Shown piece after piece: positions 23,301-36,042 of a stretch of 64,000 bases of DNA. The stretch is from Bretschneidera sinensis (taxonomy: Eukaryota; Streptophyta; Magnoliopsida; Brassicales; Akaniaceae), in assembly GCA_023935145.1 (NCBI GenBank), contig CM043699.1, positions 141,094,036 to 141,158,035 on the forward strand, written 5' to 3'. A program made the position numbers and the translations under genes. The notes under the pieces were generated by a model. That model was not told where the DNA came from, did no database searches, and saw nothing but the letters and a program-made list of their open reading frames with translations. Positions within the stretch are counted from its first letter, which is position 1, and each line of letters opens with the position of its first letter.

Positions 23301-26300
23301 AGAGCAGCTCATATGGTCGGACTTACTAGGAGATTCGGCCGAGTGTTGACGGGGCTCGAATTTCCTGGAGAAATTTGCCGTGCGTGAGCAGAGCAGCTCA
23401 TACGCTCGGACTTATTTGGAGATTCGACAGAGCGTTGACGGGGCTCGGATTTCCTGGAGAAATTTACCGAGTGTGAGTAGAGCAGCTCATACGCTCGGAC
23501 TTACTAGGAGATTCGACCGAGCGTTGACGGGGTTCGGATTTCCTGGAGAAATTTGCCGAGCGTGAGCAGAGCAGCTCATACGCTCGGACTTATTTGGAGA
23601 TTCGACTGAGCGTTGACGGGGCTCAGATTTCCTGGTGAAATTTGCCGAACGTGAGTAGAGCAGCTCATACGCTCGGACTTACTAGGAGATTTGACCGAGC
23701 GTTGACGGGGCTCGGATATCCTAGAGAAACTTGTCGAGCGTGTGCAAAGCAGCTCATACACTCAGACTTATTTGGAGATTCGACCGAGCGTTGACGGGGC
23801 TCGGATTTCCTGGAAAAATTTACCGAGTGTGTGCAGAGCAGCTCATACGCTCGGACTTATTTGGAGATTCGACCGAGCGTTGACGGGGCTCGGATTTCCT
23901 GGAGAAATTTACCGAGCGTGAGCAGAGCAGCTCATACACTCAGACTTATTTGGAGATTCGACCGAGCGTTGACGGGGCTCGGATTATCTGGAGAAATTTG
24001 TCGAGCGTGAGCAGAGCAGGTCATACGCTCGGACTTATTTGGAGATTCGATCGAGCGTTGACGGGGCCTGGATTTCCTGGAAAAATTTGCCGAGCGTGAG
24101 CAAAGCAGCCCATATGCTCGGACTTACTAGGAGATTCGACCGAGCGTTGACAGGACTCGGATTTCCTGGAGAAATTTGCCGAGCATGAGCAGAGCAGCTC
24201 ATACGCTCGGACTTATTTGGAGATTCGACCGAGCGTTGACGGGGCTCGAATTTCCTGGTGAAATTTCAGCTCATAAGCTCGGACTTACTAGGAGATTTGA
24301 CCGAGCGTTGACGGGGCTCGGATATCCTAGAGAAATTTGTCGAGCGTGAGCAAAGCAGCTCATACACTCAGACTTATTTGGAGATTCGACCGAGTGTTGA
24401 CGGGGCTCGGATTTCCTAGAAAAATTTATCGAGCTTGAGCAGAGCAGCTCATACGCCCGGACTTATTTGGAGATTCGACCGAGCGTTGACGGGGCTCGGA
24501 TTTCCTGGAGAAATTTACCGAGCGTGAGCAGAGCAGCTCATACACTCAGACTTATTTGGAGATTCGACCGAGCGTTGACGGGGCTCGGATTATCTGGAGA
24601 AATTTGTCGAGCGTGAGCAGAGCAGCTCATACGCTCGGACATATTTGGAGATCCGACCGAGCGTTGACGGGGACCGGATTTCCTGGAAAAATTTGTCGAG
24701 CGTGAGCAAAGCAGCCCATATGCTCGGACTTACTAGGAGATTCGACCGAGCGTTGACGGGGCTCGGATTTCCTGGAGAAATTTACCGAGCGTGAGCAGAG
24801 CAGCTCATACGCTCGGACTTATTTGGAGATTCGACCGAGCGTTGACGGGGCTCGGATTTCCTGGAGAAATTTACCGAGCGTGAGCAGAGCAGCTCATACG
24901 CTCGGACTTATTTGGAGATTCGACCGAGCGTTGACGGGGCTCGGATTTCCTGGTGAAATTTACCGAGTGTGAGCAGAGCAGCTCATACGCTAAGACTTAT
25001 TTGGAGATTCGACCGAGGATTGATGGGGCTCGGATTTCCTGGAGAAATTTGCCGAGCGTGAGCAAAGCAGCTCATACACTCGGACTTATTTAGAGATTCG
25101 ACCGAGCATTGACAGGGCTCGGATTTCCTGGAGAAATTTGTTGAGCTTGAGCAGAGCAGCTGATACGCTCGGACTTACTAGGAGATTCGACCGAGCGTTG
25201 ACGGGGCTCGGATTTCCTGGAGAAATTTGCCGAGCGTGAGCAGAGCAGCTCATACGCTCGGACTTATTTGGAGATTCGACCGAGCGTTGACGTGGCTCGG
25301 ATTTCCTGGAGAAATTTACCGAGAGTGAGCAGAGCAGCTCATACGCTCGAACTTACTAGAAGATTCGACCGAGCATTGACGTGGTTCGGATTTCGTGGAG
25401 AAATTTGCCGAGCGTGAGCATTGCAGCTCATACGCTCGGACTTACTAGGAGATTCGAGCGAGCATTGACGGGGCTCGGATTTCCTGGAGAAATTTACCGA
25501 GCATAAGCAGAGCAGCTCATACGCTCGGACTTACTAGGAGATTCGACCGAGCGTTGACGGGGCTCGGATTTCCTAGAGAAATTTACCGAGCGTTAGCAGA
25601 GCAGCTCATACGCTTGGACTTATTTGGAGATTCGACCGAGCGTTGACTGGGCTCAGATTTTTTGGAGAAATTTGCCGAGCGTGAGCAGAGCAGCTCATAC
25701 GCTCGGATTTATTTGGAGATTCGATCGAGCGTTGACGGGGCTCGGATTTCCTGGAGAAATTTACCGAGCGTGAGCAGAGCAGCTCATATGGTCGGACTTA
25801 CTAGGAGATTCGACCGAGTGTTGACGGGGCTAGGATTTCCTAGAAAAATTTATCGAGCGTGAGCAGAGCAGCTCATACGCTCGGACTTATTTGGAGATTC
25901 GACCAAGCGTTGACGGGGCTCGGATTTCCTGGAGAAATTTACCGAGCGTGAGCAGAGCAGCTCATACGCTCAGACTTATTTGGAGATTCGACTGAGCGTT
26001 GACGGGGCTCGGATTTCCTGGAGAAATTTGCCGAGCGTGAGCAGAGCAGCTCATACGCTCGGACTTATTTGGAGATTCGACAGAGCGTTGACGGGGCTCG
26101 GATTTCCTGGAGAAATTTACCGAGCGTGAGCAGAGCAGCTCATACGCTCAGACTTATTTGGAGATTCGACCGAGCGTTGACGGGGCTCGGATTTCCTGGA
26201 GAAATTTGCCGAGCGTGAGCAGAGCAGCTCATACGCTCGGACTTATTTGGAGATTCGACAGAGCGTTGACGGGGCTCGGATTTCCTGGAGAAATTTACCG

Positions 26301-29300
26301 AGCGTGAGCAGAGCAGCTCATACGCTCGGACTTATTTGGAGATTTGACCGAGCGTTGACGGGGCTCTGATTTCCTGGAGAAATTTACCGAGCGTGAGCAG
26401 CGCAGCTCATACGCTCGAACTTACTAGGAGATTCGACTGAACGTTGACGTGGCTCGGATTTCCTGGAGAAATTTGCCGAGTATGAGTAGAGCAGCTCTTA
26501 TACTCGGACTTATTTGGAGATTCGACCGAGCGTTGACGGGCCCCGGATTTCCTGGAGAAATTTGCCGAGCGTGAGCAAAGCAGCCTATATGCTCGGACTT
26601 ACTATGAGATTCGACCGAGCGTTGACGGAGCTCAGATTTCCTGGAGAAATTTACCGAGCGTGAGCAGAGCAGCTCATACACTCAGACTTATTTGGAGATT
26701 CGATCGAGCATTGACGGGGCTCAGATTTCCTGGAGAAATTTGCCGAGCGTGAGCAAAGCAGCTCATACGCTAGGAATTATTTAGAGATTCGACCGAGCAT
26801 TGACAGGGCTCGGATTTCCTGGAGAAATTTGTCGAGCGTGAGCAGAGCAGCTGATACGCTCGGACTTACTAGGAGATTCGACCGAGCATTGACGGGGCTC
26901 GGATTTCTTGGAGAAATTTACCGAGCGTGAGCAGAGCACCTCATACGCTCGGACTTATTTGGAGATTCGACCGAGCGTTGACGGGGCTCGGATTTCCTGG
27001 AGAAATTTACCGAGCGTGAGCAGAGCAGCTCATACGCTCGGACTTACTAGGAGATTCCACCGAGCGTTGACGGGGCTCGAATTTCTTGGAGAAATTTACC
27101 GAGCGTGAGCAGAGCAGCTCATACGCTCGGAGTTACTAGGAGATTCGACCGAGCGTTGACGGGGCTCGGATTTCCTGGAGAAATTTGTCGAGCGTGAGCA
27201 GAGCAGCTCATATGCTCGGACTTATTTGGAGATTCGACCGAGCGTTGACGGGGCTCGGATTTCTTGGAGAAATTTACCGAGCGTGAGCAGAGCACCTCAT
27301 ACGCTCGGACTTATTTGGAGATTCGACCGAGCGTTGACGGGGCTCGGATTTCCTAGAGAAATTTACCGACCGTGAGCAGAGCGGCTCATACGCTCGGACT
27401 TACTAGGAGATTCCACCGAGCGTTGACGGGGCTCGAATTTCTTGGAGAAATTTACCGAGCGTGAGCAGAGCAGCTCATACGCTCGGACTTACTAGGAGAT
27501 TCGACCGAGCGTTGACGGGGCTTGGATTTCCTGGAGAAATTTGTCGAGCGTGAGCAGAGCAGCTCATATGCTCGGACTTATTTGGAGATTCGACTGAGCG
27601 TTGACGGGGCTCGGATTTCCTGGAGAACTTTGCCGAGCGTGAGCAGAGCAGCTCATACGCTCGGACTTATTTGGAGATTCGACAGAGCGTTGACGGGGCT
27701 CGGATTTCCTGGAGAAATTTACCGAGCGTGAGCAGAGCAGCTCATACGCTCGGACTTATTTGGAGATTTGACCGAGCGTTGACGGGGCTCTGATTTCCTG
27801 GAGAAATTTACCGAGCGTGAGCAGCGCAGCTCATACGCTCGAACTTACTAGGAGATTCGACCGAACGTTGACGTGGCTCGGATTTCCTGGAGAGATTTGC
27901 CGAGTATGAGCAGAGCAGCTCTTATACTCGGACTTATTTGGAGATTCGACCGAGCGTTGACGGGCCCCGGATTTCCTGGAGAAATTTGCTGAGCGTGAGC
28001 AAAGCAGCCTATATGCTCGGACTTACTATGAGATTCGACCGAGCGTTGACGGAGCTCAGATTTCCTGGAGAAATTTACCGAGCGTGAGCAGAGCAGCTCA
28101 TACACTCAGACTTATTTGGAGATTCGATCGAGCATTGACGGGGCTCAGATTTCCTGGAGAAATTTGCCGAGCGTGAGCAAAACAGCTCATACGCTAGGAA
28201 TTATTTAGAGATTCGACCGAGCATTGACGGGGCTCGGATTTCCTGGAGAAATTTGTCGAGCGTGAGCAGAGCAGCTGATACGCTCGGACTTACTAGGAGA
28301 TTCGACCGAGCATTGACGGGGCTCGGATTTCTTGGAGAAATTTACCGAGCGTGAGCAGAGCACCTCATACGCTCGGACTTATTTGGAGATTCGACCGAGC
28401 GTTGACGGGGCTCGGATTTCCTAGAGAAATTTACCGACCGTGAGCAGAGCGGCTCATACGCTCGGACTTACTAGGAGATTCCACCGAGCGTTGACGGGGC
28501 TCGAATTTCTTGGAGAAATTTACCGAGCGTGAGCAGAGCCGCTCATACGCTCGGACTTACTAGGAGATTCGACCGAGCGTTGATGGGGCTTGGATTTCCT
28601 GGAGAAATTTGTCGAGCGTGAGCAGAGCAGCTCATATGCTCGGACTTATTTGGAGATTCGACTAAGCGTTGACGGGGCTCGAAATTCCTGGAGAACTTTG
28701 CCGAGCGTGAGCAGAGCAGCTCATACGCTCGGACTTATTTGGAGATTCGACCGAGCGTTGACGGGGATCAGATTTCCTGGAGAAATTTTCCGAGCGTGAG
28801 CAGAGCAGCTCATACGGTCGGACTTTCTAGGAGATTTGACCGAGCGTTGACGGGGCTCGGATATCCTAGAGAAATTTGTCGAGCGTGAGCAGAGCAGCTC
28901 ATACGCTCAGACTTATTTGGAGATTCGACCGAGGGTTGACGGGGCTCGAATTTCCTGGAAAAATTTGCCGAGTGTGTGCAGAGCAGCTCATACGCTCGGA
29001 CTTATTTGGAGATTCGACCGAGTGTTGACGGGGCTCGGATTTCCTAGAAAAATTTTTCGAGCGTGAGCAGAGTAGCTCATACGCTCGGACTTATTTGGAG
29101 ATTCGACCGAGCGTTGACGGGGCTCGAATTTTCTGGAGAAATTTACCGAGCGTGAGTAGAGCAGCTCGTACGCTCAGACTTATTTGGAGATTCGACCGAG
29201 CTTTGACGGGGTTCGAATTTCCTGGAGAAATTTACCGAGTGTGCGCAGAGCAGCTGATACGCTCGGACTTACTAAGAGATTCGACCGAGCGTTGACGGGG

Positions 29301-32300
29301 TTCAAATTTCCTGGAGAAATTTTCCGAGCGTTGCCGGAGCTTGGATTTCTTGGAGAAATTTGTCGAGCGTGAGCAGAGCAGCTCATACCCTCAGACTTAT
29401 TTGGAGATTCGACCGAGCGTTGACCGGGCTCAACTTTTCTTGGAGAAATTTGTCGAGCGTGAGCAGAGCAGCTCAGACGCTCAAACTTACTAGGAGATTC
29501 GACCGAGTGTTGACGGGGCTTGAATTTCCTAGAGAAATTTACCTAGCATGAGCAGAGCAGCTCATACGCTCGGACTTATTTGGAGATTCGAGCGAGTGTT
29601 AACGGGGCTCAACTTTTCCTGGAGAAATTTGTCGAGCGTGAGCAGAGCAGCTCAGACGCTCGGACTTACTAGGAGATTCGACTGAGCGTTGACGGGGCTC
29701 GAATTTCCTAGAGAAATTTACCTAGCGTGAGCAGAGCAGCTTATACGCTCGGACTTATTTGGAGATTCGACCGAGCGTTTACGGGGCTCAGATTTCCTGG
29801 AGAAATTTGCCGAGCGTGAGCAGAGCAGCTCATACGCTCGGACTTATTTGGAGATTCGACCGAGCGTTGACGGGGCTCAGATTATCTGGAGAAATTTGTC
29901 GAGCGGGAGCAGAGCAGCTCATATGCTCGGACTTATTTGGAGATTCGACCGAGCGTTGACGGGGCCCGGATTTCTTGGAGAAATTTGCCGAGCGTGAGCA
30001 AAGCAGCCCATATGCAAGAACTTACTATGAGATTCGGCCGAGCGTTGACGGGGCTCGGATTTCCTGGAGAAATTTACCGAGTGTGAGCAGAGCATCTTAT
30101 ACACTCAGACTTATTTGGAGATTCGACCGAGCGTTGACGAAGCTCGGATTTCCTGGAAAAATTTGCCGAGCGTGAGCAGAGCAGCTCATATGCTCGGACT
30201 TACTAGGAGATTCGACCGAGCGTTGACGGGGCTCGGATTTTCTGGAGAAATTTGCCGAGCATGAGCAGAGCAGCTCATACGCTCGGACTTATTTAGAGAT
30301 TCGAGCGAGCGTTGATGAAGCTCGGATTTGCTGGATAAATTTGCCGAGCGTGAGCAGAGCCGCTCATACGCTCGGACTTATTTGGAGATTCGAGCGAGCG
30401 TTGACGGGGCTCGGATTTCCTGGAGAAATTTACCGAGCATGAGCAGAGCAGCTCATACGCTCGGACTTATTTGGAGATTCTACCGAGCGTTGTTGAAGCT
30501 CGGATTTGCTGAATAAATTTACCGAGCGTGAGCAGAGCCACTTATACGCTCGGACTTATTTGGAGATTCGAGCGAGCGTTGACGGGGCTCGGATTTCCTG
30601 GAGAAATTTACCGAGCGTGAGCAGAGCAGCTCATACACTCGGACTTACTAGGAGATTTGACCGAGCGTTGACGGGGCTCGGATTTCCTAGAGAAATTTGT
30701 CGAGCGTGAGCAGAGCAGCTCATACGCTCAGACTTATTTGGAGATTCGACCAAGCGTTGACGGGGCTCGGATTTCCTGGAAAAATTTGCCGAGTGTGAGC
30801 AGAGCAACTCATACGCTCGGACTTATTTGGAGATTCGACCGAGCGTTGACGGGGCTTGGATTTCTTAGAAAAATTTATCGAGCGTGAGCAGAGCAGCTCA
30901 TACGCTCGGACTTATTTGGAGATTCGACCGAGCGTTGACGGGGCACGGTTTTCCTGGAGAAATTTACCGAGCGTGAGCAGAGCAGCTCATACGCTCAGAC
31001 TTTTTTGGAGATTCGACCGAGCTTTGACGGGGCTCGGATTTCCTAGAGAAATTTACCGAGCGTGAGCAGAGCAGCTCATATGCTCGGACGTACTAGAAAA
31101 TTCGACTGAGCGTTGACGGGGCTCGGATTTCCTGGAGAAATTTGCCGAGCTTGAGCAGAGCAGCTCATATGCTTGGACTTATTTCAATATTAGACCGAGC
31201 GTTGACATGGTTCGGATTTCCTGGAGAAATTTACCGAGCGTGAGCAGAGTAGCTCATACGCTCGGACTTACTAGGAGATTCGACCGAGCGTTGACGGGGC
31301 TCGGATTTCCTAGAGTAATTTGCCGAGCGTTAGCAGAGCAGCTCATATGCTTGGACTTATTTGGAGATTCGACTGAGCGTTGACGGGGCTCAGATTTTTT
31401 GGAGAAATTTGCCGAGCGTGAGCAGAGCAGCTCATACGCTCGGATTTATTTGGAGATTCGACAGAGCGTTGACGGGGCTCGGATTTCCAGGAGAAATTTA
31501 CCGAGCGTGAGCAGAGCAGCTCATATGGTCGGACTTACTAGGAGATTCGACGGAGCGTTGACGGGGCTCGGATTTCCTGGAGAAATTTGCCGAGCGTGAG
31601 CAGAGCAGCTCATACGCTCGGACTTATTTGGAGATTCGACAGAGCGTTGACGGGGCTCGGATTTCCTAGAGAAATTTACCGAGCGTGAGCAGAGCATCTC
31701 ATACGCTCGGAATTACTAGGAGATTCGACCAAGCGTTGACGGGGCTCGGATTTCCTGGGGAGATTTGCCGAGCGTGAGCAGAGCAGCTCATAAGCTCAGA
31801 CTTATTTGGAGATTCGACCGAGCGTTGACGGGGCTCGGATTTCCTGAAGAAATTTACCGAGTGTGAGCAGAGCAGCTCATACACTCAGACTTATTTGGAG
31901 ATTCGACCGAGCGTTGACGGGGCTCGGATTATCTGGAGAAATTTGTCGAGCGTGAGCAGAGCAGCTGATACACTCGGACTTATTTGGAGATTCGACCGAG
32001 CGTTGACGGGGCCCGGATTTCCTGGAAAAATTTACAGAGCGTGAGCAAAGCAGCCCATATGCTCGGACTTACTAGGAGATTCGACCGAGCGTTGACGGGG
32101 CTCGGATTTCCTGGAGAAATTTGTCGAACGTGAGCAGTGCAGCTCATACGCTCGGACTTATTTGGAGATTCGACCGAGTGTTGACGGGGCTCGGATTTCC
32201 TGGAGAAATTTGCTGAGCGTGAGCAGAGCAGCTCATACGCTCGGACTTATTTGGAGATTCGACTGAGCGTTGACAGGGCTCGGATTTCCTGGTGGAATTT

Positions 32301-35300
32301 GCCGAGCGTGAGCAGAGCAGCTCATACGCTCAGACTTATTTGGAGATTCGACTGAGCATTGACGGGGCTTGGATTTCCTGGAGAAATTTATCGAGCGTGA
32401 GCAAAACAGCTCATACGCTCGGACTTATTTAGAGATTCGACCGAGCATTGACGGGGCTCGGATTTCCTGGAGAAATTTGTCGAGCGTGAGCAGAGCAGCT
32501 GATACGCTCGGACTTACTAGGAGATTCGACCGAGTGTTGACGGGGCTCGGATTTCCTGGAGAAATTTACCGAGTGTGAGCAGAGCAGCTCATACGCTCGG
32601 ATTTATTTGGAGATTCGACCGAGCGTTGACGGGGATCGGATTTAATGGAGAAATTTACCGAGCGTGAACAGAGCAGCTCATACGCTCGGACTTACTAGGA
32701 GATTCGACCGAGCGTTGACGGGGCTCGAATTTCCTGGAGTAATTTGCCGAGCGTGAGCAGAGCAGCTCCTACGCTCGGACTTATTTAGAGATTCGACCGA
32801 GCGTTGACGGGGCTCGGATTATCTGGAGAAATTTATCGAGCGTGAGCAGAGCAGCTCATACGCTCGTACTTATTTCGAGATTCGACCGAGCGTTTACGGG
32901 GCCCGGATTTCCAGGAGAAATTTGCTGAGCGTGAGCAAAGCAGCCCATATGCTCGGACTTACTATGAGATTCGACCGAGCGTTGACGGGGCTCGGATTTC
33001 CTGGAGAAATTTTTTGAGCGTGAGCAGAGCAGCTCATACGCTCAGACTTATTTAGAGATTCGACCGAGCATTGACGGGGCTTGGATTTCCTGGAGAAATT
33101 TGCCGAGCGTGAGGAAAGCAGCTCATACGCTCGGACTTATTTAGAGATTCGACCGAGCATTGACGGGGCTCGGATTTCCTGGAGAAATTTGTCGAGCGTG
33201 AGCAGAGCAGCTGATACGCTCGGACTTACTAGGAGATTCGACCGAGCGTTGACGGGGCTCGGATTTCCTGGAGAAATTTACCGAGCGTGAGCAGAGCAGC
33301 TCATACGCTCGGACTTATTTGGAGATTCGACCGAGTGTTGACGGGGCTCGGATTTCCTAGAAAAATTTATCGAGCGTGAGCAGAGCAGCTCATATGCTCG
33401 GACTTATTTGGAGATTCGACCGAGGGTTGACAGGGATCGGATTTTCTAGAAAAATTTACCGAGCGTGAGCAGAGCAGCTCATACGCTCAGACTTATTTGG
33501 AGATTCGACCGAGCGTTGTCGGGGTTCGAATTTCCTGGAGAAATTTACTGAGTGTGCGCAGAGCAGCTCATACACTCGGACTTACTAGGAGATTCGACCG
33601 AGCGTTGACGTGGTTCAAATTTCCTGGAGAAATTTTCTGAGCGTTGACGGGGCTCAGATTTCTTGGAGAAATTTACCGAGCGTGAGCAGAGCAGCTCATA
33701 CCCTCAGACTTATTTGGAGATTCGACCGAGCGTTGACGGGGCTCAACTTTTCCTGGAGAAATTTATCGAGCGTGAGCAGAGCAGCTTAAACGCTCGGACT
33801 TACTAGGAGATTCGACCGAGCGTTGACGAGGCTTGGATTTCCTAGAGAAATTTACCGAGCTTGAGCAGAGCATCTCATACGCTCGGAATTACTAGGAGAT
33901 TCGACCGAGCATTGACGGGGCTCGGATTTCCTGGAGAGATTTGCCGAGCGTGAGCAGAGCAGCTCATACGCTCGGACTTATTTGGAGATTCGACCGAGAG
34001 TTGACGGGGCTCGAATTTTCTAGAGAAATTTACCTAGCGTGAGCAGAGCAGCTCATACGCTCGGACTTATTTGGAGATTCGACTGAGCGTTTACGGGGCT
34101 CAGATTTCCTGGAGAAATTTGTCGAGCGTGAGCAGAGCAGCTCATACGCTCGGACTTATTTGGAGATTCGAGCGAGCGTTGACGGGTCTCAACTTTTCCT
34201 GGAGAAATTTGTCGAGCGTGAGCAGAGTAACTCATATGCTCGGACTTACTAGAAGATTCGACTGAGCGTTGACGGGGCTCGGATTTCCTGGAGAAATTTA
34301 TCGAGCGTGAGCAGAGCAGCTCATACGCTCGGAATTATTTGGAGATTCGACCGAGCGTTGACGGGGCTCGGATTTCCTGGAGAAATTTATCTAGCGTGAG
34401 TAGAGCAGCTCATACGCTCGGACTTATTTGGAGATTCGACCGAGCGTTGACGGGGCTCGGATTTCCTGGGGAAATTTTTCGAGCGTGAGCAGAGCAGCTC
34501 ATACGCTCAAACTTACTAGGAGATTCGACCGAGCGTTGATGGGGCTCGGATTTCCTAGAGAAATTTACCGTGCGTGAGCAGAGCAGCTCATATGCTCGGA
34601 CTTATTTGGAGATTCGACCGAGCGTTGACAGGGCTCAGATTTCCTGGAGAAATTTGTCAAGCGTGAGCAGAGCAGCTCATACGCTCAGACTTATTTGAAG
34701 ATTCGACCGAGCGTTGACGGGGCTCAGATTTCCTAGAAAAATTTAACGAGCGTGAGCAGAGCAGCTCATATGCTCGGACTTACTAGGAGATTCGACCGAG
34801 CATTGACGGGGCTCGGATTTCCCGGAGAAATTTAACGAGCGTGAGCAGAGCAGCTCATACGCTCGGACTTATTTGGAGATTCAAGAGAGCGTTGACGGGG
34901 CTCAGATTTTCTGGAGAAATTTACCGAGCGTGAGCAGAGCAGCTCATACGCTCGGACTTATTTGGAGATTCGACCGAGCGTTGACGGGGCTCGGATTTCC
35001 TGGAGAAATTTGTTGAGCGTGAGCAGAGCAGCTCATACGCTCGGACTAACTAGGAGATTCGACCGAGCATTGACGGGGTTTAAATTTCCTGGAGAAATTT
35101 GCCGAGTGTTGACGGGGCTCGGATTTCTTGGAGAAATTTGTCGAGCGTGAGCAGAGCAGCTCATACGCTCAGACTTATTTGGAGATTGCACCGAGCGCTG
35201 ACGGGGCTTGGATTTCCTGGAAAAATTTATCAAGCGTGAGTAGAGCAGCTCATACGCTCGGACTTTATGGAGATTCGACCGAGCGTTGACGGGGCTCAAA

Positions 35301-35485
35301 TTTTCTAGAGAAATTTGTCGAGCGTGAGCTGAGCAGCTCATACGCTCGGACTTATTTGGAGATTCGACCGAGCGTTGACGGGGCTCGGATTTCCTATAGA
35401 AATTTACCGAGTGTTAGCAGAGTAGCTCATACACTCGGACTTATTTCAAGATACGACCGAGCGTTGACGGGGCTCAGATTTCCTA
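20391..35485. repeat. 15.1-kb tandem array of an 89-bp unit (~169 copies)
   Basis: The period is 89 bp. A typical unit runs GGAGATTCGACCGAGCGTTG, ACGGGGCTCGGATTTCCTGG, AGAAATTTACCGAGCGTGAG, CAGAGCAGCTCATACGCTCG, GACTTATTT. Landmark differences confirm the register: 27,522 to 28,590 is 12 x 89, and 26,424 to 27,848 is 16 x 89. Units differ by a few substitutions, and two junction types recur (TTATTTGGAG and TTACTAGGAG). Each unit has three copies of CCGAGCGT (two direct, one inverted). Since 89 is not a multiple of three, the apparent 60-100-codon ORFs are periodic artefacts. The array lies between the antisense ORF and the 3' LTR of the Tat-lineage element. Confidence 0.97.
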
Positions 35486-36042
35486 ACAGTCCTGGGAGCA
35501 AGGGTTTTTAGTCATTTTAGGCCTGCCAGATAGTCACGACTTTATTCTGCGTGTGTGGGCCTTTTGGCCCATTTTAGGTCTGCCAGATTGTCGTGACTTC
35601 CTTCTTCGTTTGGGGACCTTTTAGCCCATTTTGAGTCCATTAAGTAGATGTGATGAATGGCGACACTTGACAAGAAATGGCGGCGCGCCAGTTTAAGTAG
35701 AGGTCGCGCCCTAGTGACAGCTGGCACCTACATTACTGGAGGCAGTGCTTAGGAAACCTGAAATGACCCCTAAGAAACTGCAAAGGACGAGTCCGTTTAA
35801 CTGATGTGTGACTTGATTACCTCATTTTTGCTGCCATAACCCCTATAGAATGGGGTACCCACTCCCTTCGGTTTTCACTTTGCATTTTTGAGAGATTTTG
35901 AGGGTTTTGGTTCTTCTAGTGAGTCTGAGAGCGCTCGGCATTGCTTAGGAGTTTTTCACTAAAATTTTCCCCATTTTCTTGGTGAGTAATGTCTGTCGGT
36001 AGTGAGTCTAGCTGAGCCCTGTCAAGGGAGCTGGGTGAAGCC
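35486..36042 (+). promoter_or_regulatory. Presumed promoter and 5' leader of the antisense ORF
   Basis: Unique sequence between the array and the antisense reading frame. It includes a tandem partial duplication of about 60 bp (GGCCTGCCAGATAGTCACGA and GGTCTGCCAGATTGTCGTGA, about 35,521-35,600). A leader-like T-rich stretch runs up to the ATG at 36,043. The only TATA-like word is weak (CTATAGAATG, about 35,843). Confidence 0.35.

Noticed and set aside
20330..35341. Dozens of 60-100-codon open frames on both strands in the array, with shared peptides such as SVDGARISWRNLPSVSRAAHT
   Set aside because: They are periodic by-products of the 89-bp repeat. The frame shifts every unit and a stop returns every three units (267 bp). 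No start context, domain or selection for coding is visible.
20391..35485. The regularly spaced repeats could suggest a CRISPR array
   Set aside because: There are no unique spacers: the whole 89-bp period is repetitive, and the locus is a plant LTR element.
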